Source: Synchiropus splendidus
Lineage: Eukaryota > Chordata > Actinopteri > Syngnathiformes > Callionymidae
Assembly: GCF_027744825.2 (NCBI RefSeq)
Contig: NC_071343.1
Span: 13,750,366 to 13,814,365, forward strand
Direction of reading: 5' to 3'
Length of the DNA: 64,000 nucleotides
The notes beneath the pieces were generated by a model, which did not search any database, was not told where the DNA came from, and saw nothing but the letters and a program-made list of their open reading frames with translations. This document shows positions 1 through 12,916 of the stretch, piece by piece. Position 1 is the stretch's first letter. Each line of letters begins with the position of its first letter. Position numbers and translations under genes: made by a program.

Positions 1-1094
1 AAATAGGAACACGGTACTCTATAGAGACTGCAGCAGATTAAGAGCTGGATTCTGCAAAGTGGGTCAAATATACGTCGAAAATGTTACACTTGCTGATATA
101 TCTTCAGTTCTGGCTGCGCTGCAGCCATGCGAGATAACGGTGGCGACAAAATGTGTAAATATAGCATTAGCATCTTAAATACAACCTGAAAAATAGTGTT
201 TGTTTGTCAAATATTAGTGCAACAGGTCCAAATATTTTGTTTTCAGGTTGCATATATTTCCCTGTGTTTTACATGTTGCACCTTGGCCCATGTTAAAAAC
301 TGTGAATCTTGTGAGGGCCATCAAAGACGCTGATGACTATGAAACATGATGGTAAAAAAACAAAATATATACTTAACTAATATGGACACAATGGACCTAA
401 ATGTAAGTGAGGATATTAAGCAGGGTAAACATGCCATGAAACCTATATTTAAAAATACAAATCAACAAACAAACATTTAATATGCATTTTGTTTGAATAT
501 AAATCAAAAGAAAACCATGGACCAAACGTCCATTTTTCACAATTTATCACAATAATTCATTTCATACATCCAACAGGGCTTGAAGTAGCCACATGTACAG
601 TCGGTGCTAAATGTATTCATGTCAAGTGCCCAAAAACCAGACAACCCCTCATATAGCTAACCCAAATGGGGTGCGTTAGGTGTGTATAATGGATGGTTCT
701 CGGTATCAGCCTTCATTGATATTCGATCTGAGCCAAGCCGGAATAACTGGATTGGGGATCTTGCTTTTTTCAAGAACCTGTCTGATCCAATACATGAACC
801 CAAATCTGCTTCAATTCACTTTGCTTGCTGTAATGTCTTTTGGATTTCATGATAGTGCAACAAATGAGGTGTACTTTATAGCTATAATAATACGATATAT
901 TGTTTCAATATTTTTTCCCTCACTCTAATACTTATGTCATTCGAAGCTTGAATAAGGCCAAAGCCATTGGGCACAACTTCAGTGGTGTGGCATTTTCAGG
1001 TGGCAGTATATAGCAGTTTATATCCATGAGCATTATTAACAACTTTTTGAGTGACAAGTAGAAGAGTGCTACCAATTGATCCTCAAGACTTGTA
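1..1094. other. Upstream flank, no gene seen
   Basis: AT-rich non-coding sequence with frequent stops in all frames. The short open frames have no recognisable domain and no splice-site context. I see no tRNA, rRNA or clear repeat boundary here. Confidence 0.6.
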
Positions 1095-1378
1095 TACAAG
1101 TAACATCCGACTTACGACCTGCTCAAACATCCACTCGTACTTACGAACACGGCCAGCAGATGCTTATTTTTTCATTCAATGTCTGGCACCGCAGCACGTA
1201 GCAGACAGTTACGGCAGCACAGTATCGCAGCATCTCACTCTCACACAGCCATCCACCACTACAGTAGCACCTATAACCCTCGCGTCGGCTATTTTGAATG
1301 GCATTCCACTTACGTCCAATCTGACTTACGACCGCTAGGTCCAAACCGATCCCGGTCCTAAGTCGGATGTTACTTGTA
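1095..1378. mobile_element. 284-bp MITE, Tc1/mariner-like, 20-bp perfect TIRs
   Basis: The left end (1095-1114) reads TACAAGTAACATCCGACTTA and the right end (1359-1378) is its exact reverse complement. TA dinucleotides flank both ends (1093-1094 and 1379-1380), as expected for Tc1/mariner TA target duplication. The inside has no transposase frame; it holds repeated 'cttacga' words. The element is therefore a non-autonomous inverted-repeat transposon. The superfamily is inferred from the TA site and TIR style. Confidence 0.75.
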
Positions 1379-4300
1379 TAATGGAATCTGTATCAAATGG
1401 AAAAAATGGTTTGGAGCCATCCCTGGTTTGTTTAGTCTATTTGAAAAGCAGCTAACCCCCAAACGTGCCCTCGCCTATGTTCAAGTCAGAGTCACCAACC
1501 CACCTCTGTATGTATGTTTTTGGACTATTGAATTGACATCTACCTATAACATTCTTCGTCCCAGCATCAGCAAGTTAAATCTGTTCTGTTCTGCTCTCTT
1601 GAGCAACAATCTCACCCATCACTCAATTAGCGCAACAAAAACTGTCCGGTTGCTGCGCAGATGCAACAAAAGACACATAAAATACAGATATCTGGCTCTG
1701 ATCAGCATTCAGCTCAGCAGTTTGCAATTATAATGAATATTAATGACTGTTTTCTCCCACATAATATTCTCATAATGACTCTACAAAGTAAATGTAGCGC
1801 TCCTAAAACAACCATTTATCAAACTGCTGAAACACTAGTTTCACTGTCGACTGCCGCGGAGATAAAGACGTCAGCCGCTTTATGCTGCTGTAACGCTGAT
1901 AGATGATAACACACGCTGCAGTGTTGGACAACATGGCTGTAGATTATGTTTCATATCACTTAATTGAGCCCTAAAATAAAACTCTACTCTTCACGATCAA
2001 CTGTGAATATGCACTCACATGTCAGATTAGCGGGCATACACAAATACTACTTAGTGTCAGGCGGAGCAGAATAAAACCGTGTGCTGTAAATGCGCTGGCG
2101 ACTTTTATTCTCTTCTCCTCTCGCGGTGGAATGGCCTTTCCCGTGGGCCATTAAAACAGCAGAGGAGCTGAGCTCAATCCTGGCAGACATTATCTGTGAG
2201 CGACTGGACCCAGTTTGGGAATTGGTAAAGCGAAGCGAGAAATAGACTTGGGATAGAACACCCTGGCAAATTCCATTTCACATCTGAAGTGGTCTACTTG
2301 TGAAAGATCATTTGGTTTGGAGTGAGTAAACAGAGGGGACTCCATCGCTCTCAATGACTTATGTGTGAAAGCCGGGGATTACAGCCGATCAGGAAGTCTC
2401 GCACATTCTCTCCATGACTTCAAGTGCAGCCTGCTTTGTTACTCTTTCGTTCGAAATGATAGATAGCAGAGGATGACAACATTGAAAATAGAATATAATG
2501 CTGATGCTTTCCCTGTGATTTTTTGCCAAAATTTGACTGCAAACTTCGTGGCAGCGCCTTCTTAAAAATAGCATGGTGTTGCGGGTTGGACACCACCCTT
2601 TATTCTCCCATCAACCATCCATCGATGATCCAGACATTATGGATGATAGGAATCCACTGTGACATCCCAAGCCAGTATATGATCCACCTCACCCCTTCAC
2701 AGTGCTGCTGTGTAACGTTTTGGAGAGTGATCTGCTTCCATCTCCCAGCAAGCCTGAGTTCCGGTGTCCCCTCTTGTCACGTAGCTTTCCGCTCTCTTTA
2801 TGTCCCTCTTGCTAGCAATTGCGCAGAGGTTGGCGTGTTAGCCTTGCGTAGCCATGTGCCCTCCAGCAGTATCCACAGTCGCTGCAGAGCGTCGTTCAGG
2901 TTCAGGTCAGGTAGGTTTTGTATTATTCATCTCCAACCCTATAGTGAGCTGTCATCAGCAGAACCTAGTTGTTTTAGTGGGTGGGTCTCGTATTCTTCAT
3001 TGTTTTGTCACTATTTTCACAGATACAGCAACAGTGTGTCACCGCACACCGACTCTTCGCTAAGTGAAATTCCCATCTGCAGTGCGACAGTGAGTCTGAA
3101 ACTGTAACAGCCAGGGCTGCAGTAACTAACGCTATTATTTGCATTTGCTTACATAATGCTTTTTCACTGTAAAACTCAAGTTTTATGCATAATGATGTTA
3201 GTACATGCTGAGGCTGCACCGTACATGTAAAACACACAAGATTCATGGCACTGCGGACTTCAAACCAGGTCAAACAAGAACACACATCACTGCCATTATT
3301 TGCCGCCCGGCTTCTATTTATAAGTCATTGAAGTCTGTTCTAAATGGCTGTCTGACTCATATACTGAAGTCTTATTCCATCTATTTTGCCAACAAACTTT
3401 TGCTCTTTTTGGGTTGCAGGTCCACGAGGCGAATCAAAAACTGGGTCAAACTCGGTGAATCACCTAATATAAGAAGGATTTGAACAGTTAGGTTTTCTAT
3501 TTTGTCTATTTATATCTTCCTCGTCCCATAACATGCTAACACTGAGCCATTTGGCGCTGTGTGGTTTAAGGCTGGAACCAAGTTGTTCAGCAGTTGCTTG
3601 ACACTCACTTGATCTAAAAGCTCAACACATTTGACGTAGGATTATTTCATTGAGTGAATTGAATTGTATGTTATATGAAATTGGGATCTTTGTTTTGACT
3701 CAGGGAAGGGTGGAGTTTGTCGCTCAATACCACAAAAAAAGAGGCTCAATACCACAAAAAAAAATACAATTTTGCCTGCAGATTGTCTGGTTCTCCCTTA
3801 ATGCTTTGAATCAGGGAGAGGTTTAAAGTGGAGCGCTTGCACATCAAGAGACGCCAGTTAATGTGGCACCTTGGGCAGGATGCTTCCTGGGGCAGTGTCC
3901 TGGGCGTGTCCAAAGGAAGACCATGGGATTCTATGAAGAGGACGGGAGGGAGCTTCCTCATTTCATTCTAAACAGCAACCTGATTCTAAAGCTTAAATGA
4001 AGAGCTGAAAACATGGTTGTGGGCCTGGAGTGGGATATATGGTGTGATTGCTGGTGAATTCCTGAACCCTGGACGAGGGCAGACACCGGCTGCTATGACA
4101 GATCCATCACAACAGCAGCGTCTGTCCCTTCCCGAGCGCACTCATCCATGGCTGCTGCCCGCTGCGGAAAGAGTGGAGGCCTGCGCCGCATCGTCCACTG
4201 GCGTCCGTCCAAACTGGCCCTGTTACTATTGTCCTTCACCTTCCAAACTCCCCGGCCTGCTTTTCAATTAAGAGACAGACACTGCTCCCTTCCTAGATCT

Positions 4301-5127
4301 GCCTCAAACAGGCGAGCAATGTAAAAAAGCTTTTCAGGGTAAATCAAAGCCACTGTAGCGCTGCACGAGAGGACTGTTTTCACTGTAATTCACACCATAT
4401 GACAGCGCTACTGTACGCATTGGGCCAGACTTTCCAACAGTCCTTGCATCATCTGGTGTATCTGTCACATCCACAATTGCATTATTGCTGTTCGCTCACA
4501 AAAGCCCCTGTGTCACAGCTTGGAAAACCAAACAGATGGAGCTAGTTGGCAACAGAAGGCGTGCGAATCATGGATCATTTGATTGGAGATGATTTAATTA
4601 CTAGACCACGTGGCGGGTTTGAAGAAGACTCAATTTATAGCAGCCTGCTTACTGTACAATGTGCGTGCAACTGTCAAATAACAATTGTGATGAAGTCCTA
4701 CTGCGGTTGCTCCTCGAATAGTTGATCAGGAAACATGACTGGGAGGTTGAAATACTTGACAGTGCGGCTCAAAAAAGAATGAAATAAGGTGACGAAAAGA
4801 GTCTAAATTCTGTTTTTAAGCATATGTAACTGTTTTTGCACAGTTTGAAATGGATTCACAATATTATGATGCACTTAAGGATTATATTGATAGTGTTTTA
4901 GTTCAAAATTAATCCAGAAAATCATGAAAATCATGACAACCAATGGAATAATTCTACACAGAGTAGTAATAAACCAAGGTGTTATATGCCTATCTGCTCT
5001 TCTGTCATGACTGACTTTGTCCATTGACTTATACTCTATCCACATAAGCAGGAAGGAGAAGATGTGAATGAACCTCATCCTGATCCTTCTGGAATTGACC
5101 TGTAAGAAGGTAGTGGGCTCTTTAGGC
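1379..5127. other. Upstream flank, no gene seen
   Basis: Non-coding sequence. Open frames, such as one of 194 codons at 2523-3107, have no family resemblance and low-complexity content. A short tandem duplication at 3722-3764 is listed separately. Confidence 0.5.
3722..3764. repeat. Two-unit tandem duplication ending in A-runs
   Basis: The word GCTCAATACCACAAAAAAA occurs at 3722-3740 and again from 3744 with a longer A-run. It looks like a slippage or replication duplication of about 22 bases. Confidence 0.7.
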
Positions 5128-5230
5128 TCACTTCTCTAATGGTTGATGCTGCAGCCTCACAGCAAGGACGTTGCAGGTTCAATTCCTGCTTGAGGCGCGT
5201 AGCAAACCAGGCTCCAATGTTCAGCCGTTA
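5128..5230 (+). mobile_element. tRNA-derived SINE fragment
   Basis: A tRNA-like head contains 'ctaatggttgatgctgcagc' followed by a near-consensus pol III B box, GGTTCAATTCC, at 5176-5186. The same arrangement, with 'gcagcctcacagcaa' between the boxes, recurs near 21.8 kb and 57.75 kb, so this is a dispersed family and not a working tRNA gene. No complete cloverleaf or CCA-end stem can be drawn. Confidence 0.55.
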
Positions 5231-5311
5231 CTTACGGCTAGGCGTTTGCTCGTGTGGCTCTTCTCCCAGGTCAAAAAGACGTACATCACTTAACTGATGA
5301 CTCTGAATCAG

Positions 5312-5400
5312 ACGTGCGCAAATTGCGGCCCGAGGGCCAAACATAGCCGCTGCCTTGGAGTTATGTGGCCCAACATGAGCTGAGAATAGAACTGACTAAA
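5312..5400. mobile_element. hAT-type element end (remnant)
   Basis: 'gtgcgcaaattgcggcccga' followed by 'gggccaaa' and 'tgtggccc' matches the style of hAT element termini, which carry GGCCGC/GTGGCCC words. Related words occur near 15.83, 22.82 and 51.52 kb. No transposase frame and no matching opposite end were found. Confidence 0.4.
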
Positions 5401-6350
5401 TTGTACATGATTTAGGTCCTTTGTTAAAGGATCTCCTTTATCCTTTTCCCTATTTTGTGTCTGTCCATTAAAATATAATGTATAGTGTAACAATATTTTC
5501 TCATCGAGCAAAGCTTTTTAAAGGCAACTTAATGTATTTCTAGTCCCTAAAAATTAACAGAATAAGATTTTCTCATCATCATCATTTTCCTACTGCAAAC
5601 TCTTTTACCCAATGTCATAACTTAAAAAGCTCTTCACGATATCTGGATGAATACAATGTATGGAAAATGGAACGCTGTCAGGTAATTGTTTGCTAGCTCA
5701 CCAGACACCAGCAGGAGGACGTGCTGACTGAAACACTAGACTTGAGAAATGCTGCAGTTAACACTCGCACATAAAACTGAAATTGACAATCGCTTATCTC
5801 CATGGAGATCAATAATGGCCGCGGGATCGTCGAGTAAAGTGTCTGCAGGTTTTAATGCAGATAGGATGTCGTTATTATTTTCTTTCTCCTAATGATCATC
5901 ATTATGCACGGACACTGATTGAATTCCATTTGTTACCTACGTTTGAGCCTGAGTGGAATAATTACCATTTAAGTGTCTCCATTAAAATTCATGCACGGAT
6001 GTTCATACTTCAACAATCTTAAAAAAAAAAAAAAAAAAACAGAAAATATCCATGTGCCATGCGCAAGGTTTCACGTCCGGCCTGCACTAAATTAAATGTT
6101 TTTTTTTTTTTGGACCACGCATTCTCTGACCACTGAAACTGTCTCGATGGCTATCAATGCATCTCCTAATATTTAATTAAAATGGATCTGCTGGTAAATG
6201 TGATCAATATCCAACACCCCTATTAAATTGCTTTTTCTACCTGTGCTGTGGCAACACATTGTGTGTTGTGTGCGGCAACACGCATTTCTTGTTTCTACAC
6301 GATGTTCTTCAGATGCTCTCCAAAGGCGCCGGTGGAGAAAACAGTCACTC
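5401..6350. other. Non-coding, A/T-run rich
   Basis: I see no gene. Homopolymer runs occur at 6020-6039 (A) and 6101-6111 (T). Confidence 0.5.
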
Positions 6351-6353
6351 ACC

Positions 6354-6415
6354 ATGAATAGATTGGCAGGTAAACAAAATAGTCTGCGCCCGCGCGCGCC
6401 GCCATTTTTCTGAGT
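6354..6415. promoter_or_regulatory. CpG/YY1 patch with possible alternative first exon
   Basis: A dense CpG run (6387-6402, CGCGCGCG) ends in GCCGCCATTTTT, a strong match to the YY1 motif in minus-strand orientation. Directly upstream on the + strand, ACCATG at 6351-6356 opens six bases after a purine-rich stretch, and ATGAATAGATTGGCAG ends at 6369 on a donor-like gtaaac. That mini-exon would leave phase 1, the phase that fign exon 3 requires. These features suggest a minor or bidirectional promoter. There is no transcript evidence. Confidence 0.25.
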
Positions 6416-7034
6416 CCACAGCTTGGTGAGAGCCAGCGGAGGAGAACGGCGAGGGGATTTCATCAATCACTGACAGATTACCGCTAAAGCCACTTCCACA
6501 CACATTAAAGAGGGACAAATGCAGAATTGCAACTGAACCTCTACTAGTTTTAAGCCACCAGTGACACTTCCTGCTGATTTATCAAAGTCACTGCCGCTGA
6601 GCTGCGCACTGACTGTAGTTCACGTGCGCTGTGTTTATGCCCTCAACTGTGGCAGCGACGGCCTTGCGGAATTTACTGTAAATCATATCGCTTTTATTGC
6701 AAGATTTAGTAGCTTATCCTCTGCGGGGCCCCAGTTCTTCAACCTTGTCCCTATTATGTTGTTAGTCCGCAGAAACCCAGATACACACCGCCAAATAATG
6801 CACTGGAAATCAAACTTGTTACGCTCTCTTACTGTAATATCCAGCACTGCTTTTATGGGCGGAGGTATTATTGGTGTAAATCATGTGAACCGCAGTGACA
6901 GAGGTAATAGTAAAATGTGTGTCGGGATAAGAGTAAAAAACGTTTTTGTTTAATCAATTGGATCCCAAACAAATCTTCAGGATCAACAATGGGCTTTTAT
7001 TTAGGAGTTAGTTAAAATTTTAAGGTTTTTAGTA

Positions 7035-7545
7035 AAAAAAAAACCCAAAACATTTAATTTAATTTCATTGAAAAGTTTGCTCTCCAGACAGCAGGGAACC
7101 TTTGTCAGTGCAGGAGTTCCTGGTCCACGGATCACACTGATGCACAAGACACGTGGCAGCTAGGATGATAACAACAACAACAAACATGGAGGAATCCCTG
7201 AACAAAAGCAAACAAAAGCATCTGTTTGCTTTTGTTCAGGGAGGTTTTTCACTACACAATGGCCAGGGTTTCTACTACTCTGAATGTACATGAAATTCTT
7301 ATACAATTGAAATTCTTATACAAATATTTTCAAGAGATGAAAAGAGCTTTAGTTTAAATAAGGTGATATAAAAACTTGAATATAGCCACCATCGTGATTT
7401 ATTGTGCTATTGTCAAACTGATGCAAAATAAACAATATTTTGTTGTTTGAATGTATGTATGGGTCCATCATTTGATTCAGTAATATACCAAATTCACTCA
7501 AATTGAAAAATGTGGCTTCTTGTGGCAAATGTTCTTGTACCATTA
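7035..7545 (+). repeat. Hairpin-bearing dispersed repeat, copy 1
   Basis: This is a roughly 500-bp unit seen three times in the window: here, at 53308-53735 in the same orientation, and at 50925-51345 inverted. Shared blocks include 'gcacaagacacgtggcagct', an (aac)n tract, 'acaatggccagggtttc' and 'atagccaccatcgtgattta'. At its core is a perfect 19-bp palindrome with an 8-base spacer (arms 7196-7214 and 7223-7241; CCCTGAACAAAAGCAAACA). It has no coding capacity. Lineage is unknown; it could be a fossil non-autonomous DNA transposon. Confidence 0.8.
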
Positions 7546-8041
7546 AACTGTGATTAATTGAGATTAATTAATCACTAACTCTTTAATTAACTAGATTTTT
7601 TTTTTTATTTTATCAAATCCCACCCATAGTTTTCAGCTGAGACTGTTTTGAGAAACCTGTTATTCTTTCGAATCATTCAATTCAATCTAGTGTTGGTCAT
7701 GTCATGATTTCCAAGTTGTCTTTGGGTGAGTGTTGTTAAGACGAATCTTGAGACTTGAGTTAGATTTTGAAAAAAAGGCAAAAAAGGTGGGTCTTCATTA
7801 TAAAATTGTCCATTGTAAAAGTCATTCAAATTAATCGCTCATAATCATGTTTTAATAATTGATAGCAATAACTGATTTCAGTAGAAATAATGGGGAGGAG
7901 GGGTGCTTCAGCAAGGAGGCAACTCTGGCATGTGGCGCATGGATGAAGTACTATGTACTCCAAGGTAAGAAGTCAAAGGCAGGGTCACGTGAAAACAGAG
8001 AGCCACTCACCCAGGCTCAAGCGACGACAGTCATCAATTAA

Positions 8042-8196
8042 CTGCTGTGTGTTTTTGGACAGTGGGAGGAAACTGGAGTGCCTGAAGGAACCCTCACAAA
8101 CACGAGGCAGTAATTCAAGCTCCACGTAGAAAAGACAACTGGAGTTGCCTTGAGCTGGATTCAAACCTTCGCACTGTCAACACTAAGCACCACCTC
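8042..8196 (-). mobile_element. SINE, minus strand
   Basis: Read on the minus strand it begins 'gaggtggtgcttagtg' (A-box-like), continues to GGTTTGAATCC (B box), and then 'ctccagtttcctcccactgt', a body typical of fish tRNA-derived SINEs. It is degraded and has no coding content. Confidence 0.6.
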
Positions 8197-9842
<1,646 letters not shown>

Positions 9843-10078
9843 GGCACTGATATTCAGAAAATAGAACCCACAAATGAGTCCAGCTCTGGTCTAGATTTTA
9901 GGCACTCATTATTGGTATTGTTATATTAAAGATAAGCATTAAAGATAAACCCCCCTTTATGTAATTTATGTTCACTGCAGTAGTTTAGTGGATGACAAAT
10001 GTTTTGACGTGTCAAGACGTGTATATTTGTCTGTCCCCCAAAGCTACGTAGCTATAAATGCTAACAGTAGGAATCCAA

Positions 10079-10143
10079 TTTATATATATATATATATCTC
10101 GATCTATCTATCTATCTATCTATATCTATATATATATATGTTA

Positions 10144-10193
<50 letters not shown>
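10079..10193. repeat. Compound (TA)n/(TCTA)n/(TC)n/(TA)n microsatellite
   Basis: Successive blocks of TA, then TCTA tetramers, TA, TC (10144-10169) and TA again. It sits about 330 bases before the fign promoter. Confidence 0.95.
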
Positions 10194-10516
10194 GCAATGT
10201 AGATAGAAAAGTTATGTCGATTAAAAGGACTGAATAAAGTGGCAGTGGCTGACGTTCAGATTTTAAGAATGAATACGTCAATGGCGTTTATGTATAAAAA
10301 AATAAAAATGTATTGAGAAAAAAAAATGTGTGTCGATGTCTGTGAATTGTTTAACACTTATAGAATTTGCAAAACACACACAACAACATAAAACGTCCAA
10401 ATAAAAAAAGTTAAAAAAGGTAAATTATTCATTTGTCAAGTTAAAATTTCTCATATTTACAATGATATCTTGTAAATATGTGTTTACCAAGTGAAATCTC
10501 GGTTGGATGGAGTGAC

Positions 10517-10730
10517 CCAATGAAACGAGGCGTCCTCAAAAATACGTCATTTAATGACAGCGCTTTGTAATTAACACCGCATAAACTGCCATGACTCATG
10601 AATTACATTTGGATTCATTCTCCATTAACTCTTCGAATGTGGCTCGGCCCTCAGTGCGCCTGCGCGCCGCGCCGCGTGCTGCCTCCACTCAGCGGAGCAG
10701 CTGTCCGGGCTCTGGAATTCCAACATGGCA
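10517..10730 (+). promoter_or_regulatory. fign CpG promoter
   Basis: The region moves from AT-rich flank into dense CpG just before exon 1. Visible motifs in order are CCAAT (10517-10521), a CRE-like TACGTCAT (10543-10550), an AP-1 site TGACTCA (10592-10598), an NRF1-like TGCGCCTGCGCG (10655-10666) and a YY1-like CAACATGGCA (10721-10730). There is no clear TATA box. This fits a dispersed CpG-island start. The exact transcription start cannot be read; it is placed between about 10660 and 10725 by inference. Confidence 0.6.
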
Positions 10731-10891
10731 GAGGCTGTGGTCAGTGCTCCTCTCTACTACTTGGAATGCTTTCAGAGCCCGCGTGGACGCGACGTTTAAC
10801 CCTCCCCTCCCGCGGCGACTTCTTTCCTTCCGCGAACATTCGGCGGATCGATGGCTGGATAAACGGCGTGGCTGCCCTGTCACCTCCACAG
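10725..10891 (+). other. fign exon 1, 5' untranslated (3' boundary firm)
   Basis: The 3' edge is a consensus donor, CACAG|gtaagc, with GT at 10892-10893. The 5' edge is uncertain and is set here at the first ATG inside the YY1-like site. The exon carries two upstream frames: ATG at 10725 runs 24 codons to TAA at 10797-10799, and ATG at 10851 runs three codons to TAA at 10860-10862. Both close before exon 2. They could dampen translation of fign, by inference from uORF behaviour in general. Confidence 0.5.
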
Positions 10892-11430
10892 GTAAGCCGC
10901 TCCATCCGTGCTCTCCATTCCAAACCGACTGTCACCCTCTTCCGCTCCGCGAACACGCCACACGGGCTGTTCGGTGGGGAGCGCGCGGTAACTTCCCCTT
11001 CTGAGTTGGCGCATGTATTCAACTTCATCACCGCAGGCGGGAGGTGAATAGATGAGTTGTCATCGCTCGTTGCTGTTTCCCCAAAGTGACGGGAGGGAGG
11101 GGGCTTCACGCTGCGTTAGCCCCTTCCTCTAATGGGCGGCATGAAGAATATGTGTTTTATGTCATCCATAGTCTCATACGTGCTTCGTGGAAGTGACACG
11201 CTCCCTGCAGCTCGCTCCTCTGTTTTCCTCTTGCATGCCCCCCCCTCGTTTAACCGCATGCAAAACCAGCCTGAATGAATAACTGAAGAAAGAACAAGGA
11301 GCATTTTTTTTTCTTCCTTCCAAAGTTGTGAAATCCGATAGCAGAGGAAAAGTAATGAGAAGCAACCTTTGGAATTCCTCCTCGTGAAAATTCCCACTCT
11401 TCTTTTTCCCCCCTCTCTTCTTGTTTTTAG
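10892..11430 (+). other. fign intron 1
   Basis: A 539-base intron with donor gtaagc at 10892 and acceptor 'cttcttgtttttag' ending at 11430, preceded by a strong pyrimidine tract (11399-11429). The first part remains CpG-rich. Confidence 0.65.
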
Positions 11431-11440
11431 GCTCGAAGAC

Positions 11441-11465
11441 ATGATCACTAGCACCAGTATCTATG
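11441..11465 (+). CDS. fign: Fidgetin, first coding exon (MITSTSIY + 1 nt)
   Basis: Exon 2 spans 11431-11465. It begins after a clean acceptor and holds ATG at 11441 with G at -3. It encodes Met-Ile-Thr-Ser-Thr-Ser-Ile-Tyr plus one base, and stops at donor G|gtatgt (GT at 11466-11467). It leaves phase 1, and exon 3 starts with GT TTA AAG ATG, so the join gives Tyr-Gly-Leu-Lys-Met-Gln-Trp. Vertebrate fidgetins carry this same short leader (human starts [18 protein letters not shown], from memory). The phase match, both splice sites and the residue match together make the exon secure despite its 25 coding bases. If this exon were skipped, translation could start at the ATG at 34959 and give a 734-residue protein. 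Confidence 0.92.
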
Positions 11466-12851
11466 GTATGTTCACCTTCTATTTATTGTTATTCTTGTCA
11501 TGTGCTTATCTTGTTTTCATCGTGTTGAGTCACAGTTGTTATGCTGCGATTTTTCATGTGATATTCAATAAGAATCACGCATTATTATGCAAATGGTAGA
11601 CCTAACAGAGTGGGTATTACTATAAAAGATGTTGATGCATGCTCACTTTCAAAAGAAAATCCAGTCTTCCATGTGAATTATTTTTCATTTGCATCACATG
11701 GAATTTTTTTTAAATATTTATTAGTAGTTAGTTTTTAAATTTAAAATAACAATTTAGTGTGCTGTTTTCTGCAAGTGAATATTAGCTAAACCTTGCCACG
11801 ACATTTTATTTCCAGGGATCAGTTTGCACCCATAAATGTTTTTTGTGTGTCTTTTGTGAATTGTCGGTGAAGTATTGTGTTTCTCTCTCTGAACCTTTAG
11901 CGGCACAATTTATTTAATTGGATTCCCATGTTTCATTTGCATGTATTTCTTGTTCTGAGAGGAAATTAACATCACCAGTGGCGAGCTGAAGAGTGTTTTT
12001 ATGCCACTTCAAATAAAATAACAGCTCATCCATACACAAATACAGTTTGAGTGTTTAGTTGTGATCGTTTTTTTCTTCTTTTTTTTATGTATGGCAAAAT
12101 GAGATATTGTATTTTGTGACTCTTTTGAGGCGGGAGTTGAGACACTAGTTTCAGGTCCTCACTTAACCCCAGGCGCCGGCGCTCTGCATGGCAAGAAGTG
12201 ACAGCTCTGTTTACCTCTGGTAGGATAACACTTATGATAGCAATCAGACTTGTCGCTTGACATGAATCTCGGAGCGGAATTTGACGACAGATGTTGAACC
12301 CCCCCCACCCCACACCCTCCTCCTCCTCTTCACCGTCTTCAGCCGTCTTGTTTTCAACACTCACTTAACTGAATTTCACCCTCGTTCACACGTTATAACG
12401 CCGGAGTTCAACGATAACAAGGTGAGCTTCTGCACGTGGAAGGTGTGAGAGAAGCTGTGTACCTTCGTTCAATCTAAAGAACTTTTGACACTTACTGTCA
12501 TTCACGACTTGTTACTAATGCTTCCAGAGTGTTGTTTAAATAATGACCAGATTTATAAGATACATAATTTGAAACTAAATCAATTCCAGTTTTCAACTCA
12601 AAATTAAAATTTGTTTAATTTTGTTGTCATTATTTTTGTAGTTATTATTATTTATTATTGTTATGATAAGTTTGTGTCTACACAAATCTTACATGCCATG
12701 GAATTAAATATGTTTGCTTTCAAATTATTTTTGTCTTTAACACCTTACACCTACTTTATGTACTTTAGTTCTACATATATATTTTTTAAATGAATGTTTT
12801 CTGACGATCAGAATATTGTAAATGTATATTTTTTACTCCTCAAAAAGTGCA

Positions 12852-12916
12852 CACTGTGTGCCCGTGTGTGTGGGGAGGGGTGTTGTGTGTGGGTGTGGAT
12901 GTGTGTGTGTGTGAGA
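12852..12916. repeat. Imperfect (GT)n tract
   Basis: GT/TG-rich simple sequence with GGGG interruptions. Confidence 0.8.

Noticed and set aside
2523..3107. 194-codon open frame upstream of fign
   Set aside because: Ser/Cys/His-rich composition, no family resemblance, shared with overlapping open frames on both strands.
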